Shown here: positions 8,424 through 16,467 of the stretch, one piece after another
How the letters are laid out: every line of letters starts with the position of its first letter
Numbering within the stretch: position 1 is the stretch's first letter
Assembly (NCBI RefSeq): GCF_024807945.1
Contig: NZ_JANUFD010000002.1
Location: 496,001-560,000, forward strand
Source of the DNA: Pseudomonas sp. JUb42
Lineage (GTDB): Bacteria > Pseudomonadota > Gammaproteobacteria > Pseudomonadales > Pseudomonadaceae
Length of the DNA stretch: 64,000 bases
Reading direction: 5' to 3'
Program-made: the position numbers and the translations under genes
The notes under the pieces: generated by a model
Told to the model about the DNA's origin: nothing
What the model saw: the letters and a program-made list of their open reading frames with translations, nothing else
The model's database searches: none

Positions 8424-9319
8424 AAAACAACCGTGCCATTATCGAGTTGACGGTCGGTGGATTGATGCTCAGCCTCTCGGCGCTGACAGTGGCATTCGCC
8501 CATATCGGGGCTGGAGGGGCCGGCTTCTATCGGATGCTGTTCGCTTCAATCCTGTTTTTCCTGTTGCTCAAGGTCCGGCGGATTCCGGTCCTGCTCAAAA
8601 GCCATCGCGCGCGACTGTACACCGGCTTGGCCGGGGTATTTTTGGCCATCGATCTGGTCCTGTGGCATCAGAGTATCTATGTGGTGGGGCCGGGTATCGG
8701 CTCCATCCTGACCAACTGCCAGGTATTTTTCATGACCGTGCTGGGCATGTGCTTGCTCAAGGAACGCCCTTCGATCTATTTCCTGATATCCATCACCCTC
8801 GCCTTCGGTGGGCTGTACTTGCTGGTCGCTCCCGAGATGACCAGCTCAGTGGGTATCAAGGGCATCGTATTTGGCGTGTTGTCGGGCCTGGCCTACGCCA
8901 TCTGCGTTTACTTTTTGAAAATCAACACGCAATTGCCTGAGGGGGGCGGTGACACGATTGCCCAGATGCTCAACCTGAGCATTTGCGCAGCCCTGGTGTT
9001 GCTCGGTTACGCGATGGCCAATGACGAGAGCCTAGCGATCGTCGACACCCAGACGTTGGTGATGCTGGTTATCTACGGGGTGCTGGTGCAGTTTGTTGGA
9101 TGGCTGCTGGTCAACCGTTCGATCGGTGCGATCAGCCTGGGGCTGGCGGGATTGATCTTGCTGCTGGAGCCGGTGATCACGTATTTCATCGACGTAACCT
9201 TTCTCGGCAAGGCCAGCTCGACACTCCAGGCATGCGGAGCGTTACTGACGATCTTTGCGGTCTATATCGGTTCGATCAAGCCACCGGAGAAAGTGCAGGC
9301 GTTGTCAGAGGCAGGCTGA
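8414..9319 (+). CDS. EamA/DMT family transporter (RhaT-like)
   Basis: 301 residues, almost entirely hydrophobic, with about ten membrane segments in two repeated EamA halves. The first half begins 'IIELTVGGLMLSLSALTVAF' and includes 'GAGGAGFYRMLFASILFF'. The second half has 'SSVGIKGIVFGVLSGLAYAI' and 'LGLAGLILLLEPVITYFID', where the EP motif is typical. Drug/metabolite transporters of this class export amino acids, metabolites or drugs across the inner membrane. It overlaps the GST gene by 10 bases, indicating an operon, probably under the divergent AraC regulator. Confidence 0.87.
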   Translation: MSVKNNRAIIELTVGGLMLSLSALTVAFAHIGAGGAGFYRMLFASILFFLLLKVRRIPVLLKSHRARLYTGLAGVFLAIDLVLWHQSIYVVGPGIGSILTNCQVFFMTVLGMCLLKERPSIYFLISITLAFGGLYLLVAPEMTSSVGIKGIVFGVLSGLAYAICVYFLKINTQLPEGGGDTIAQMLNLSICAALVLLGYAMANDESLAIVDTQTLVMLVIYGVLVQFVGWLLVNRSIGAISLGLAGLILLLEPVITYFIDVTFLGKASSTLQACGALLTIFAVYIGSIKPPEKVQALSEAG

Positions 9320-9451
9320 GTAAAGGCGCAGAGGTTCTGGCAGCAGCGTCCCCCAGCCGTATAAAGGGTTACCGATGTTTGTGACTGCAATCCTCTGGAC
9401 TGCGCTTTTCATCATCAACTTCAACGTGGCGATGATGAATACGTTGGGGAA

Positions 9452-9472
9452 GCCAGGGCGTAGAGCCCTGGC
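9452..9472 (-). terminator. Stem-loop after the lysine-rich gene
   Basis: GCCAGGGC (9452-9459) pairs perfectly with GCCCTGGC (9465-9472) around a five-base loop, about 12 bases past the stop of the lysine-rich gene. There is no clear T-run, so it may be a weak or Rho-assisted terminator. Confidence 0.4.
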
Positions 9473-9484
9473 AGGCAGCAGGCG

Positions 9485-9724
9485 TCACTTTTTCTTTTTC
9501 GCAGTCTTTTCTGCCTTGTCTGACTTCTTGGCCTTATCTGGCTTGCTGTCAGCTTTTTTTGCAGATTTCTTTGGCTCAACGTCTTTTTTCTTGTCTTTCT
9601 TCTCGGAGGATTTCGAAAGAGCCGAGGCCGCAGCCGCTTTCTTGGCCGGTGATGACTTTTTATCCTTCAATTCCTTGCTGGCTTTCGAAGCGTCGCCTTT
9701 GCTTTTCTTGTCGTCTTTAGCCAC
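9485..9724 (-). CDS. Small lysine/alanine-rich histone H1-like protein
   Basis: 79 residues, nearly all Lys, Ala, Ser, Asp and Glu, with repeats such as 'KKAAAAS', 'KKADSKPDKAKKSDKAEK' and a C-terminal KTAKKKK. The composition resembles the C-terminal tails of bacterial histone-H1-like proteins such as AlgP, but the length is far shorter and there are no PAAKP repeats. GTG at 9724 is chosen because GAGAGG lies eight bases upstream; an upstream GTG at 9733 would overlap that site. Strong positive charge with a low-complexity helix suggests nucleic-acid binding. That is inference; the coding status is supported mainly by the ribosome site. Confidence 0.65.
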   Translation of the reverse strand: MAKDDKKSKGDASKASKELKDKKSSPAKKAAAASALSKSSEKKDKKKDVEPKKSAKKADSKPDKAKKSDKAEKTAKKKK

Positions 9725-9952
9725 GTTAACCACCTCTCGGACTATGCCCGTATTTGCACATTGCCTGTGGGAGTATCCCCAAGCTGTTCATTAGGCGAAT
9801 GCTTTCAAATGCCGTTCAATTTATTTGGTGAGTGGGTGCGGGGCTGGGTGTCTGGGTCCGACAAAAAACCGCGTTAAATCGGTTGATAAGCAGACGCAAT
9901 TGAATTGTGATCAGACCATCTAAACTTCGCGCTCGATCATGATGGACTCGCC

Positions 9953-10188
9953 ATGTTGATCAATCCCCCTCCTGTCGCCCGGCTATTTCTGCTGAGCCTG
10001 TTGGCCTTGCCAGCCCTGTCTCAAGCAGCCAGTTTCAATTGCGCGGCAGCGCGCTCGCCCAGTGAAATCATGATCTGCAAGAATCCGGAGTTATCAGCAT
10101 TGGATAGCCGTTCCCACACAGTTCCAGCAATTACACAGGTTCTGCATTGTTTGATAAGAGCCAGCGCAAACTGGCCTGAGCACCTGTC
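9953..10188 (+). pseudogene. Remnant of an LprI-like (DUF1311) exported protein
   Basis: The first about 46 codons look like a genuine secreted protein: signal peptide 'RLFLLSLLALPALSQAAS' followed by 'FNCAAARSPSEIMICKNPE' and LSALD. This is the start of the lysozyme-inhibitor LprI/DUF1311 fold, whose first conserved Cys pair is present. After about 10090 the reading frame turns into unrelated sequence, and it continues only as an antisense shadow through the 3' end of the chromate transporter. The remaining two-thirds of the domain is missing. It is best read as a 5' gene fragment left by a deletion or rearrangement next to chrA. Confidence 0.6.
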
Positions 10189-11403
10189 TCAACCAACCGC
10201 ACCAAGCAGCCATCCACACATGCCACCACCGAGCACGACCGCCCAGGGCGGGATCTTCCAGAACATCAAGGCCACCAGGGCGATCAGTGCCAGGCCAAAG
10301 TCCAGTGGCCGCATGATGGCGCTCGTCCAGACCGGGTTATACAAGGCCGCCAGAAGCAGTCCGACCACGCCTGCGTTGACACCGGCAAGGGCGGCTTGCA
10401 TGCGAACGCTATGACGCAGTTGCTCCCAGAATGGCAATACGCCGATCACCAGCAGGAATGACGGCGCGAAAATCGCGACGAGGCAAACCATGGCACCTGC
10501 CCAGCCAGATGGCGGCGCGTTCATGGATGCACCGAGAAATGCGGCGAAAGTGAAGAGCGGGCCCGGTACAGCCTGGGCCAGGCCATACCCCGCCAGAAAG
10601 GTGTCATTGGCTACCCAGCCGCTGGCAACCGTGGCGGACTGCAGCAACGGCAGCACGACATGGCCGCCACCAAACACCAATGAGCCCACCCGGTAGAAGG
10701 CATTCGCAATGGCCAGGGTTCGCGAGGGCCACAGCTGAATCAGCAACGGCAGGCCGATCAACAGCCCGAAGAACAGCGAAAGCGCTATCAGCCCTGCCCT
10801 GCGGCTGACTGAAAACGACATCGGCGCTTCAATCCGTGGATGCGCGGGCTTGAACAGCAACAAACCGATGATGGCGGTGCAGACAATCACGCCAATCTGC
10901 CCCACCACACCGGGCCACTGGAGTGCGGCACAGGCGCAAAATACGGCGAGCGTTACGCGAGGCACGTCAGTGCAAAGATTACGCGCCATGCCCCATACAG
11001 CCTGCGCGACCACAGCGACGGCGACTATCTTGAGGCCGTGCAACAGACCGTTTGGCAAAGCGCCGCCCCAGATCGACAACCCCTGAGCGAACAGAGCGAG
11101 GATGACCGCTGAAGGCAAGGTAAACCCTGCCCAGGCGCTGATGGCGCCTGCAAAGCCGGCGCGTGACTGCCCCAGGCCGATGCCGACCTGGCTGCTGGCC
11201 GGGCCGGGAAGGAATTGGCAGAGGGCCACCAGATCGGCATAACTGCGTTCGTTGAGCCATTGGCGTCGGGTGACGAACTCTTCACGAAAGTAGCCCAGAT
11301 GCGCAATCGGTCCGCCGAAAGAGGTCAGCCCCAGGCGCAGGAAGATCAGGAACACCGCCCAGGCGGAATCAGGCGCAGCTGCCTTGATGCTGTTGACTGA
11401 CAC
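10189..11403 (-). CDS. chrA: Chromate transporter ChrA (CHR family, two-domain)
   Basis: 404 residues, hydrophobic throughout, with two homologous CHR halves. The first half carries the signature 'RLGLTSFGGPIAHLGYFREE' and 'QFLPGPASSQVGIGLG'. The second half repeats it as 'YRVGSLVFGGGHVVLPLLQ' and 'AQAVPGPLFTFAAFLG'. The length matches long-chain CHR proteins (about 400). ChrA exports chromate across the inner membrane, lowering cytoplasmic Cr(VI). No chrB or other chromate gene is adjacent, so this is a stand-alone copy. The broken LprI-like gene abuts its 3' end. Confidence 0.92.
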   Translation of the reverse strand: MSVNSIKAAAPDSAWAVFLIFLRLGLTSFGGPIAHLGYFREEFVTRRQWLNERSYADLVALCQFLPGPASSQVGIGLGQSRAGFAGAISAWAGFTLPSAVILALFAQGLSIWGGALPNGLLHGLKIVAVAVVAQAVWGMARNLCTDVPRVTLAVFCACAALQWPGVVGQIGVIVCTAIIGLLLFKPAHPRIEAPMSFSVSRRAGLIALSLFFGLLIGLPLLIQLWPSRTLAIANAFYRVGSLVFGGGHVVLPLLQSATVASGWVANDTFLAGYGLAQAVPGPLFTFAAFLGASMNAPPSGWAGAMVCLVAIFAPSFLLVIGVLPFWEQLRHSVRMQAALAGVNAGVVGLLLAALYNPVWTSAIMRPLDFGLALIALVALMFWKIPPWAVVLGGGMCGWLLGAVG

Positions 11404-11478
11404 GACACGGGCTCCTCAAGGCGGCTATTTCAGATGTGTGTAATCACCGCTCGCTTATAGAGGATGCAGCCGCGCTGA

Positions 11479-12084
11479 TCACGGTTTTTTCGCCGGATGC
11501 GCCGCGACCGTGAAGGTAAACGGCATACGTTTCTCGGAGTTCTCCATCAGGAAATACTGCCCGGCAATGCGGATTTGCCCGCCCTCCTCATGAAAGCCCT
11601 TGCTGCCCTTGTCCACCCAGGCCGAATACGCATCGTCTATGCCGGGAATATCCGCGTCCTGACTGCTAATTATTTTCCCGGTGAGCGGGGACAACTCCGT
11701 CACGCTCAGTAGCGTCTGCGACAGAGAAGTCGCCTGATTGGTATCGGTCTGGACCAATACGAACAGCGAACCACCCATGGTAAAGCAATGGGTGGCGCGG
11801 TTCTGGTACATGTCGGCGTCCGCCAGCGGGATAGCGGTCATCCAGCGCGGCTGGCGGGTCTTGCTGTCCTTGAGGTAGACGTAAGCGCGACCGTCCATGC
11901 CTTCCTTGGTGGCGTCCCCGGCAACGCACTCGCCGCCGTCCACCGCAGTGGAGCCGTAGACGTGAAAGGTCTTTGACCATTTGCTCTCGGCAGGCTCGGT
12001 TTTCTCGGCGGCGGCGCCATGGGCAAGCATGGGCAGAGCGAGCAGGCTGGCAAACAGCCAGGCGCGGGAACGGTCATTCGTCAC
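11479..12084 (-). CDS. Exported hypothetical protein
   Basis: 201 residues starting from GTG at 12084, which has AGGAG seven bases upstream; longer starts lack a ribosome site. The N-terminus is a Sec signal peptide, 'AWLFASLLALPMLAHGAAA'. The mature part contains 'STAVDGGECVAGDATKEG', 'RAYVYLKDSKTRQPRWM' and 'RATHCFTMGGSLFVLVQTD', predominantly beta strands with two cysteines that could pair. The C-terminus 'MPFTFTVAAHPAKKP' is basic. I do not recognise the family. It is probably periplasmic. The neighbours (chrA and a creatininase) give no clear clue to function. Confidence 0.7.
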   Translation of the reverse strand: MTNDRSRAWLFASLLALPMLAHGAAAEKTEPAESKWSKTFHVYGSTAVDGGECVAGDATKEGMDGRAYVYLKDSKTRQPRWMTAIPLADADMYQNRATHCFTMGGSLFVLVQTDTNQATSLSQTLLSVTELSPLTGKIISSQDADIPGIDDAYSAWVDKGSKGFHEEGGQIRIAGQYFLMENSEKRMPFTFTVAAHPAKKP

Positions 12085-12203
12085 GGGTAACTCCTGTTTA
12101 TCGGGCGCAAGTTTTTTTGTCGGCGTCTTGAATACCCGTCGCTCACAGATTGAGCAACTGATGGCACGGCACAAGACACCGAGGATGAGACCGACTTGGC
12201 AGT

Positions 12204-12962
12204 TCAGGCGTTTCGCTGCGGCGCCACTTCCCGGCTGAACGTATCAACCGCTTGTACCAGACCTTGCGCCGCCAGCTTGACCAGTTCGCCACCTTTTTCC
12301 GGGGTGGCCAGGGCCGGGTCGGAGCCCATGCGGCCATCGGGGAAGCGCGCGCGGAAGTCCAGGGCTTCGCGGATGGGGCCGGTGGGGGCGATTTGCGGCT
12401 GATAGTCAGCGGTCTTGATCGAGTCCGGGTAGGCCCATTGGGTGATGGCGATTTCCGAAGGCGTGGCATGGCTGCCGTGGCCGACCGGGAATTGCTGGTT
12501 GGCCAGGGCGTGCACGCCTTCCAGATCCCACCAGTTGCACAGCTTCAAGGCAAAGCCTGCCGGGCGTCGGGCGAAACTGGCTTCGGCGTACAGTTCGGAG
12601 AACGCGGCTTCGATGGTGGCGATATTGCCGCCATGGCCGTTGAGAAACAGGATCTTCTCGAACCCGTGACCGGCCAGGGAGCGGACCCAGTCACCGATGG
12701 CGGCGATAAAGGTCGAGGGGCGCAGGGAGATGGTGCCGGGGAAGCCCAGGTGATGCTGCGCCATGCCGATATTGAAGGTGGGGCCAACGAGGATATTGGC
12801 GTTGGCCTGAGCCTCGTGGGCGATGATTTCCGGACACATCCAGTCGGTGCCCAACATACCGGTGGGACCGTGCTGCTCGTTGGAACCGATGGGCACGACG
12901 ATGGTGCGGCTGTGAGTGAGGAATTGTTCGATTTCAATCCAGGTCGATCGATGTAAAAGCAT
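12204..12962 (-). CDS. Creatininase family amidohydrolase
   Basis: 252 residues matching the creatininase/MftE fold. Metal-binding motifs are visible: 'IVVPIGSNEQHGPTG' with Glu and His ligands near residues 29-31, 'LGTDWM' with an Asp, and 'KILFLNGHGGNIAT' with the conserved NGHGGN. 'VGHGSHATPSEIA' supplies the catalytic/metal His-Glu region. Family members hydrolyse creatinine or cyclic amides, or act in coenzyme and cofactor pathways. There is no creatinase or sarcosine oxidase nearby, so creatinine breakdown is not implied. It is divergent from the cupin at 13166. Confidence 0.85.
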   Translation of the reverse strand: MLLHRSTWIEIEQFLTHSRTIVVPIGSNEQHGPTGMLGTDWMCPEIIAHEAQANANILVGPTFNIGMAQHHLGFPGTISLRPSTFIAAIGDWVRSLAGHGFEKILFLNGHGGNIATIEAAFSELYAEASFARRPAGFALKLCNWWDLEGVHALANQQFPVGHGSHATPSEIAITQWAYPDSIKTADYQPQIAPTGPIREALDFRARFPDGRMGSDPALATPEKGGELVKLAAQGLVQAVDTFSREVAPQRNA

Positions 12963-13165
12963 CTACGCCTCTGTGCTGGCAGGAATGGGCGGCGCGCGGA
13001 GTTGCGGGCGCCATGGCACAGATATAACAGAGGATGAAGTCGTTGTCGGCAGCGACCTGCAGCAACAGCATCATTAAAAAAAGCAGTTGACAGCTCTCTT
13101 GCAAACACACAACCTAACGTTCGTTAGCAGTGCTGACATCCATTAATTATTGCGGGTGACTGATC

Positions 13166-13489
13166 ATGATTCTGGACAGACAAGCAGCACGTACATGGGA
13201 AAGTGCCGGTTACGAAGGCATGCAGATTTCGAACGTCTGGAACGTCGGCGGCGAGCACGGTGACGGCAGCTTTTTCCTCAAGTTCGCCAAGGGCACGTGC
13301 TTTCCGCTGCACGAACATAATGGCTGGGAGCAGATCCTGATGCTGGAAGGGACGATTCGCTTCGGTGATGTGATCTTGAATGCCGGTGATACGCTGCTGC
13401 TCGATACCTCTGACTCCCACGACGCACAGGCCCTGACCGACGCGACGTTTTTCGTTGCCCATCACGGTGGCATCACCCTGGTTGCCTGA
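13166..13489 (+). CDS. Small cupin protein
   Basis: 107 residues forming one cupin barrel. Motif 1 is 'FPLHEHNGWEQILMLEGTI', with HxH and a Glu as metal ligands. Motif 2 is 'LDTSDSHDAQALTDA', with the last His. The layout resembles the cupin domains of ChrR-like anti-sigma factors and of small oxygenase or isomerase cupins. It lies directly upstream of, and on the same strand as, the TetR at 13591, and divergent from the creatininase gene. The reaction cannot be told from sequence. Confidence 0.75.
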   Translation: MILDRQAARTWESAGYEGMQISNVWNVGGEHGDGSFFLKFAKGTCFPLHEHNGWEQILMLEGTIRFGDVILNAGDTLLLDTSDSHDAQALTDATFFVAHHGGITLVA

Positions 13490-13590
13490 CGTCTGCGCCC
13501 CGGCAGCGAGTGGGCCCGCCCGCTGCCGAGGCGATTTCTTGTACCATGCGCCTCCCCTCTTCCTGCATCGACCAAACCTGGAAAAGCACC

Positions 13591-14196
13591 ATGAAAAAAT
13601 CCGCGCACATTCCCGGTTCACGCAAGGAAGCCTTGACCCATCTGGCCGTCGATCTGTTGCAGGATCGCGGTTTCAGCGCTCTGGGCCTGCGCGAATTGGC
13701 CGAAGCGGCTTGCATCAAGGCGGCCAGCCTGTACAGCCACTTCGAATCGAAAAATGCCCTGACCCTTTATGCCATGCAGCTCTATAACCGGAATAACCGG
13801 GAAAACCTCGCCGAAATCGACCAGCACCCCACTGCCGATAGCCGTCTGTATCACTATATGCAGCTGTTCGTGCGCACCCTGCGCGACGGCGGCCGCCTGT
13901 GCCTGGGGCTGATGCTGGCCGTTGAACGCAATGCACTGCCCGAAGAGATCATGGAAGAGGTGCGGGTGTTTTCTCGGCAGAACATTCAATGGATTGCCGA
14001 CACCTGGGATCTGGGCCGCAAAGACGGCAGCGTTGACTCCGTTATGACCGGTGCCGTCGCCGCGCCGATCATCTTTGGCGCAGCGGAAGGGATGATGGCG
14101 TTTGCCGTGATTCAGGAAGATCCGGGGGCGGTGTTCAATCAGCATTTGAGTCAGTTGCTGCATGCACTTGGTGTGCAGCGCTGGGCGGCTGAGTGA
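13591..14196 (+). CDS. TetR/AcrR family transcriptional regulator
   Basis: 201 residues. N-terminal HTH: 'ALTHLAVDLLQDRGFSAL' then 'ELAEAACIKAASLYSHF' with the usual ESKNAL that follows. The C-terminal domain has 'GGRLCLGLMLAVERNALP' and 'AAPIIFGAAEGMMAFAVIQ', the AcrR-like TetR_C pattern. ATG at 13591 is chosen because the conserved region starts a few codons later; the ribosome site (GGAAAAG) is modest. It probably acts on the neighbouring cupin or on its own promoter; no clear operator was found. Confidence 0.85.
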   Translation: MKKSAHIPGSRKEALTHLAVDLLQDRGFSALGLRELAEAACIKAASLYSHFESKNALTLYAMQLYNRNNRENLAEIDQHPTADSRLYHYMQLFVRTLRDGGRLCLGLMLAVERNALPEEIMEEVRVFSRQNIQWIADTWDLGRKDGSVDSVMTGAVAAPIIFGAAEGMMAFAVIQEDPGAVFNQHLSQLLHALGVQRWAAE

Positions 14197-14261
14197 CACT
14201 GCGCGATCGCACGGCAAACCCTTGACGAGGACCGGACGCATAACCTGTGGCAGCGGATTCT

Positions 14262-14326
14262 GTGGCAGCGAATTCATTCGCGAAAGCTGCATCGGCTACA
14301 CCACCTTCTTCGCGGATGAATCCCAC
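14262..14326. repeat. Degenerate REP pair
   Basis: GTGGCAGCGAATTCATTCGC on the left and TTCGCGGATGAATCCCAC on the right are diverged versions of the arms found intact at 17005-17094. The separation is shorter than in the intact pairs. Confidence 0.65.
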
Positions 14327-14453
14327 TGTGTTTCGACGATTCGTTGTATTCGGCGATGTTTGATAAGAGTGTGTTAGCTGCGTGAGAGCGCCAGATCGAA
14401 GAAAACTGCTCCCCCCCCCCGTCCGATGATTGCCTTAATGAGCGAGTTACATT

Positions 14454-14472
14454 TATACAGTCCAACTGTATA
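14454..14472. promoter_or_regulatory. Perfect dyad TATACAGT-CCA-ACTGTATA
   Basis: Eight-base perfect arms surround a CCA centre, 31-49 bases upstream of the SnoaL-like start at 14504, where it would overlap a -10/-35 region. The size fits a MarR or TetR dimer. The MarR gene at 14906-15385 is the obvious local candidate, although it lies beyond the controlled gene rather than beside the operator. Confidence 0.6.
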
Positions 14473-14503
14473 TTTATTGCACCCTCCTCTCAACGGTGCC
14501 CCC

Positions 14504-14914
14504 ATGTCCACAACAAACAAAACCATCGTCCAACGCTTCAATCAGGAGGTCATCGCCCAGTGTCGGCGCGAGGCGTTCGAGGCGTTGGTCGACGAGGATT
14601 TCGTCAATCACAGCGCGCCCTCGGGTCAGCCTCAAGGTCGTGAAGGTCTCTGGAATACGTTCAAGAATGTGCTGCATGCGGGGCTGACAGATTTGCAGGT
14701 CGAGGTGCTGGATCAGGTGGCAGAGGGGGACAAGGTCACGACCCGCAAGCGCATCACCGGCCAGCATACTGGCGAGTTATTGGGGATCGCGGCGACCGGG
14801 CGCCAGGTGGTCATCGAGGTGATGGATATCGTGCGCCTTCGCGACGGCCAATACATCGAGCACTGGGGGATCAACTCGCTGGGCAGCGCACTCGCCGCCT
14901 TGCGCTCAGCGTGA
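14504..14914 (+). CDS. SnoaL-like ester cyclase family protein
   Basis: 136 residues of the SnoaL/ester-cyclase NTF2 fold. Diagnostic pieces are 'FEALVDEDFVNHSAPSG' (the FVNHS-type start), 'FKNVLHAGLTDLQVEVLDQV', 'EGDKVTTRKRITGQHTGELL', and the end 'VMDIVRLRDGQYIEHWGI', which closely follows the usual D-x-x-R-x-x-G-x-I-x-E-H-W. ATG at 14504 is used because the conserved fold begins within 20 residues. The last 9 bases overlap the 3' end of the convergent MarR gene. Such proteins cyclise or bind small hydrophobic esters; the physiological substrate is unknown. Confidence 0.82.
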   Translation: MSTTNKTIVQRFNQEVIAQCRREAFEALVDEDFVNHSAPSGQPQGREGLWNTFKNVLHAGLTDLQVEVLDQVAEGDKVTTRKRITGQHTGELLGIAATGRQVVIEVMDIVRLRDGQYIEHWGINSLGSALAALRSA

Positions 14915-15385
14915 TGGCCCGGCTTCGTCGTCGGCTACCAGTCGCTCGAGGATGTGGACCGCATCGCTCAGGGTCTGCAGCTCTGCCGTGGTGGTCTTTT
15001 GCTGCAGCCGGTCGGCCAGCCATTGGCTGCGTTGATTGCGTTGCTGCGCAAGGGTAACGCGGCCGAGGTCGGTCAGACTGATCAGTTGCTTGCGGCCATC
15101 GGCAGGGTCAGGTGCGCGCTCGACCAGGCCTTGGGACTCCAGTTGGTCGATGACCAGGCGCATACTCTGATGCTTGACGTGGCGAAAGGCAGCCATCTCG
15201 CTGATGCTGGCGGGGCCGTTGCGGTCGATGAAGCCCAGGGTTTCCGACTGAGCTGATGAAGGGGTCTGGGCTTCGCCGCGGACCTTGCGCACCAGAGTGC
15301 CAATGATTGAGCGCAGTTGCTCAGCGACCTGTTCGGCCTGGGGTGCCTGGGAAGAGTGCTGAGCGGGTTTTACCGGGATAGACAA
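14906..15385 (-). CDS. MarR family transcriptional regulator
   Basis: 159 residues. The winged helix includes 'GFIDRNGPASISEMAAF' and 'SMRLVIDQLESQGLVERAP', followed by the wing 'PDPADGRKQLISLTDLGRV' with the conserved D-x-R-x-x. Helices at both ends form the dimer interface. It is divergent from the exported epoxide-hydrolase-like gene at 15559 (174 bases between starts) and convergent with the SnoaL-like gene. By analogy with cifR-cif of P. aeruginosa, where a repressor sits beside an exported epoxide hydrolase, it may sense a compound related to that enzyme; this is inference, since CifR is TetR-type. Confidence 0.87.
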   Translation of the reverse strand: MSIPVKPAQHSSQAPQAEQVAEQLRSIIGTLVRKVRGEAQTPSSAQSETLGFIDRNGPASISEMAAFRHVKHQSMRLVIDQLESQGLVERAPDPADGRKQLISLTDLGRVTLAQQRNQRSQWLADRLQQKTTTAELQTLSDAVHILERLVADDEAGPSR

Positions 15386-15558
15386 GGCTGTTCCTCAAGG
15401 CAGATGAAGCGCAAAAAGCGGCATTGGCATGAATATACGCAGGCGCCGCCGAAGCATCCACGCTCAGCCGAAATCAAGTAATGCGCCGTTCATCCGGAAT
15501 GCGTCTACGCTCCCTCCAGCACCGCCCGCCCCCCACTTGCACGACTGGAGCCACCGTC

Positions 15559-16467
15559 ATGACCCGCTATCTGTTGAGCGCTCTCGCACTAATGGCCCTG
15601 AGCGGTCAGGCCCATGCTGACGTAACGCCTTTTCCCGCGGCCTTTCAAACCCGGGACATCGCCGTCGAAGGTGCGACGATGCACGTTCGCGTCGGCGGTA
15701 AAGGTCCGGCCGTGGTGTTGTTGCATGGCTTCGGTGATACCGGCGATATGTGGGCGCCGCTGGCGGCCGATCTGGCGCGGGATCATACGGTGGTGGTGCC
15801 GGACCTGCGGGGCATGGGCCTGTCGTCGATCCCCCAGGCCGGTTATGACAAGAGGACCCAGGCCGGTGATATACGCGAGGTATTGAACGTACTGAAGATC
15901 GAGCACTCGGTGATCATCGGCCATGACATCGGCACCATGGTCGCGTTCGCCTATGCCGCGCGTTATCCGCAACGCACTGATCGCCTGGTGGTGATGGATG
16001 CGCCGGTGCCCGGCATCACGCCGTGGAACGACATCGTGCGCTCGCCGATGCTGTGGCACTTCGATTTCGGCGGCCCGGACATGGAGCGCCTGGTGGCCGG
16101 GCGTGAGCGCATCTACCTTGACCGCTTCTGGAATGAGTTCGCCGGCACGCCCAGCAAGATCGATGAAGGCACGCGCAAGCACTACGCCAAACTCTACGCC
16201 CGCCCCGGCGCCATGCATGCGGCCTTCGCCCAGTTCCGCAGTATTCGCCAGGATGAAATCGACAATAAGCCGGTCATGCAGAAGCACTTGACCATGCCGG
16301 TGATGGCGGTGGGCGGCGAGAAGTCCTTCGGCAGCAACGAGGCGATCGTGATGCGCAACGCCGCAGACAATGTGAAGGAAGTGGTGATTCCAGGGGCGGG
16401 GCATTGGCTGATGGAAGAAGCGCCGACGCAAACCATTCAGGCGGTGCGCGATTTCATTGCCATGTGA
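15559..16467 (+). CDS. Exported alpha/beta hydrolase, Cif-like epoxide hydrolase
   Basis: 302 residues with a Sec signal peptide, 'YLLSALALMALSGQAHA'. The alpha/beta hydrolase core has the oxyanion motif 'VVLLHGFGDTGDMW', the nucleophile Asp in 'VIIGHDIGTMVAFAYA', and the catalytic His in 'IPGAGHWLMEEAP'. An acidic residue follows strand 6 in 'VVMDAPVPG'. The cap segment 'SPMLWHFDFGG' and 'LVAGRERIYLDRF' matches the Cif (CFTR inhibitory factor) pattern as I recall it, including the ring-opening His. The second ring-opening residue, Tyr in Cif, aligns with Phe in 'AFAQFRSI'. GGAG precedes ATG 15559. It is probably periplasmic or secreted. Whether it opens epoxides is open. Confidence 0.82.
   Translation: MTRYLLSALALMALSGQAHADVTPFPAAFQTRDIAVEGATMHVRVGGKGPAVVLLHGFGDTGDMWAPLAADLARDHTVVVPDLRGMGLSSIPQAGYDKRTQAGDIREVLNVLKIEHSVIIGHDIGTMVAFAYAARYPQRTDRLVVMDAPVPGITPWNDIVRSPMLWHFDFGGPDMERLVAGRERIYLDRFWNEFAGTPSKIDEGTRKHYAKLYARPGAMHAAFAQFRSIRQDEIDNKPVMQKHLTMPVMAVGGEKSFGSNEAIVMRNAADNVKEVVIPGAGHWLMEEAPTQTIQAVRDFIAM

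Larger units (their letters stand above)
14197..14503. other. Intergenic region with REP remnant, poly-C run and dyad operator
   Basis: No gene is seen in these 307 bases. They hold a degraded REP pair (14262-14326), a run of ten C (14411-14420), and a perfect 19-base dyad (14454-14472) just upstream of the SnoaL-like gene. Confidence 0.6.

Noticed and set aside
9375..9794. Plus-strand ORF of 139 codons rich in Phe, Leu and Ser
   Set aside because: The Phe-rich segment is the complement of the Lys codons of the minus-strand lysine-rich gene, which has a ribosome site and a stem-loop.
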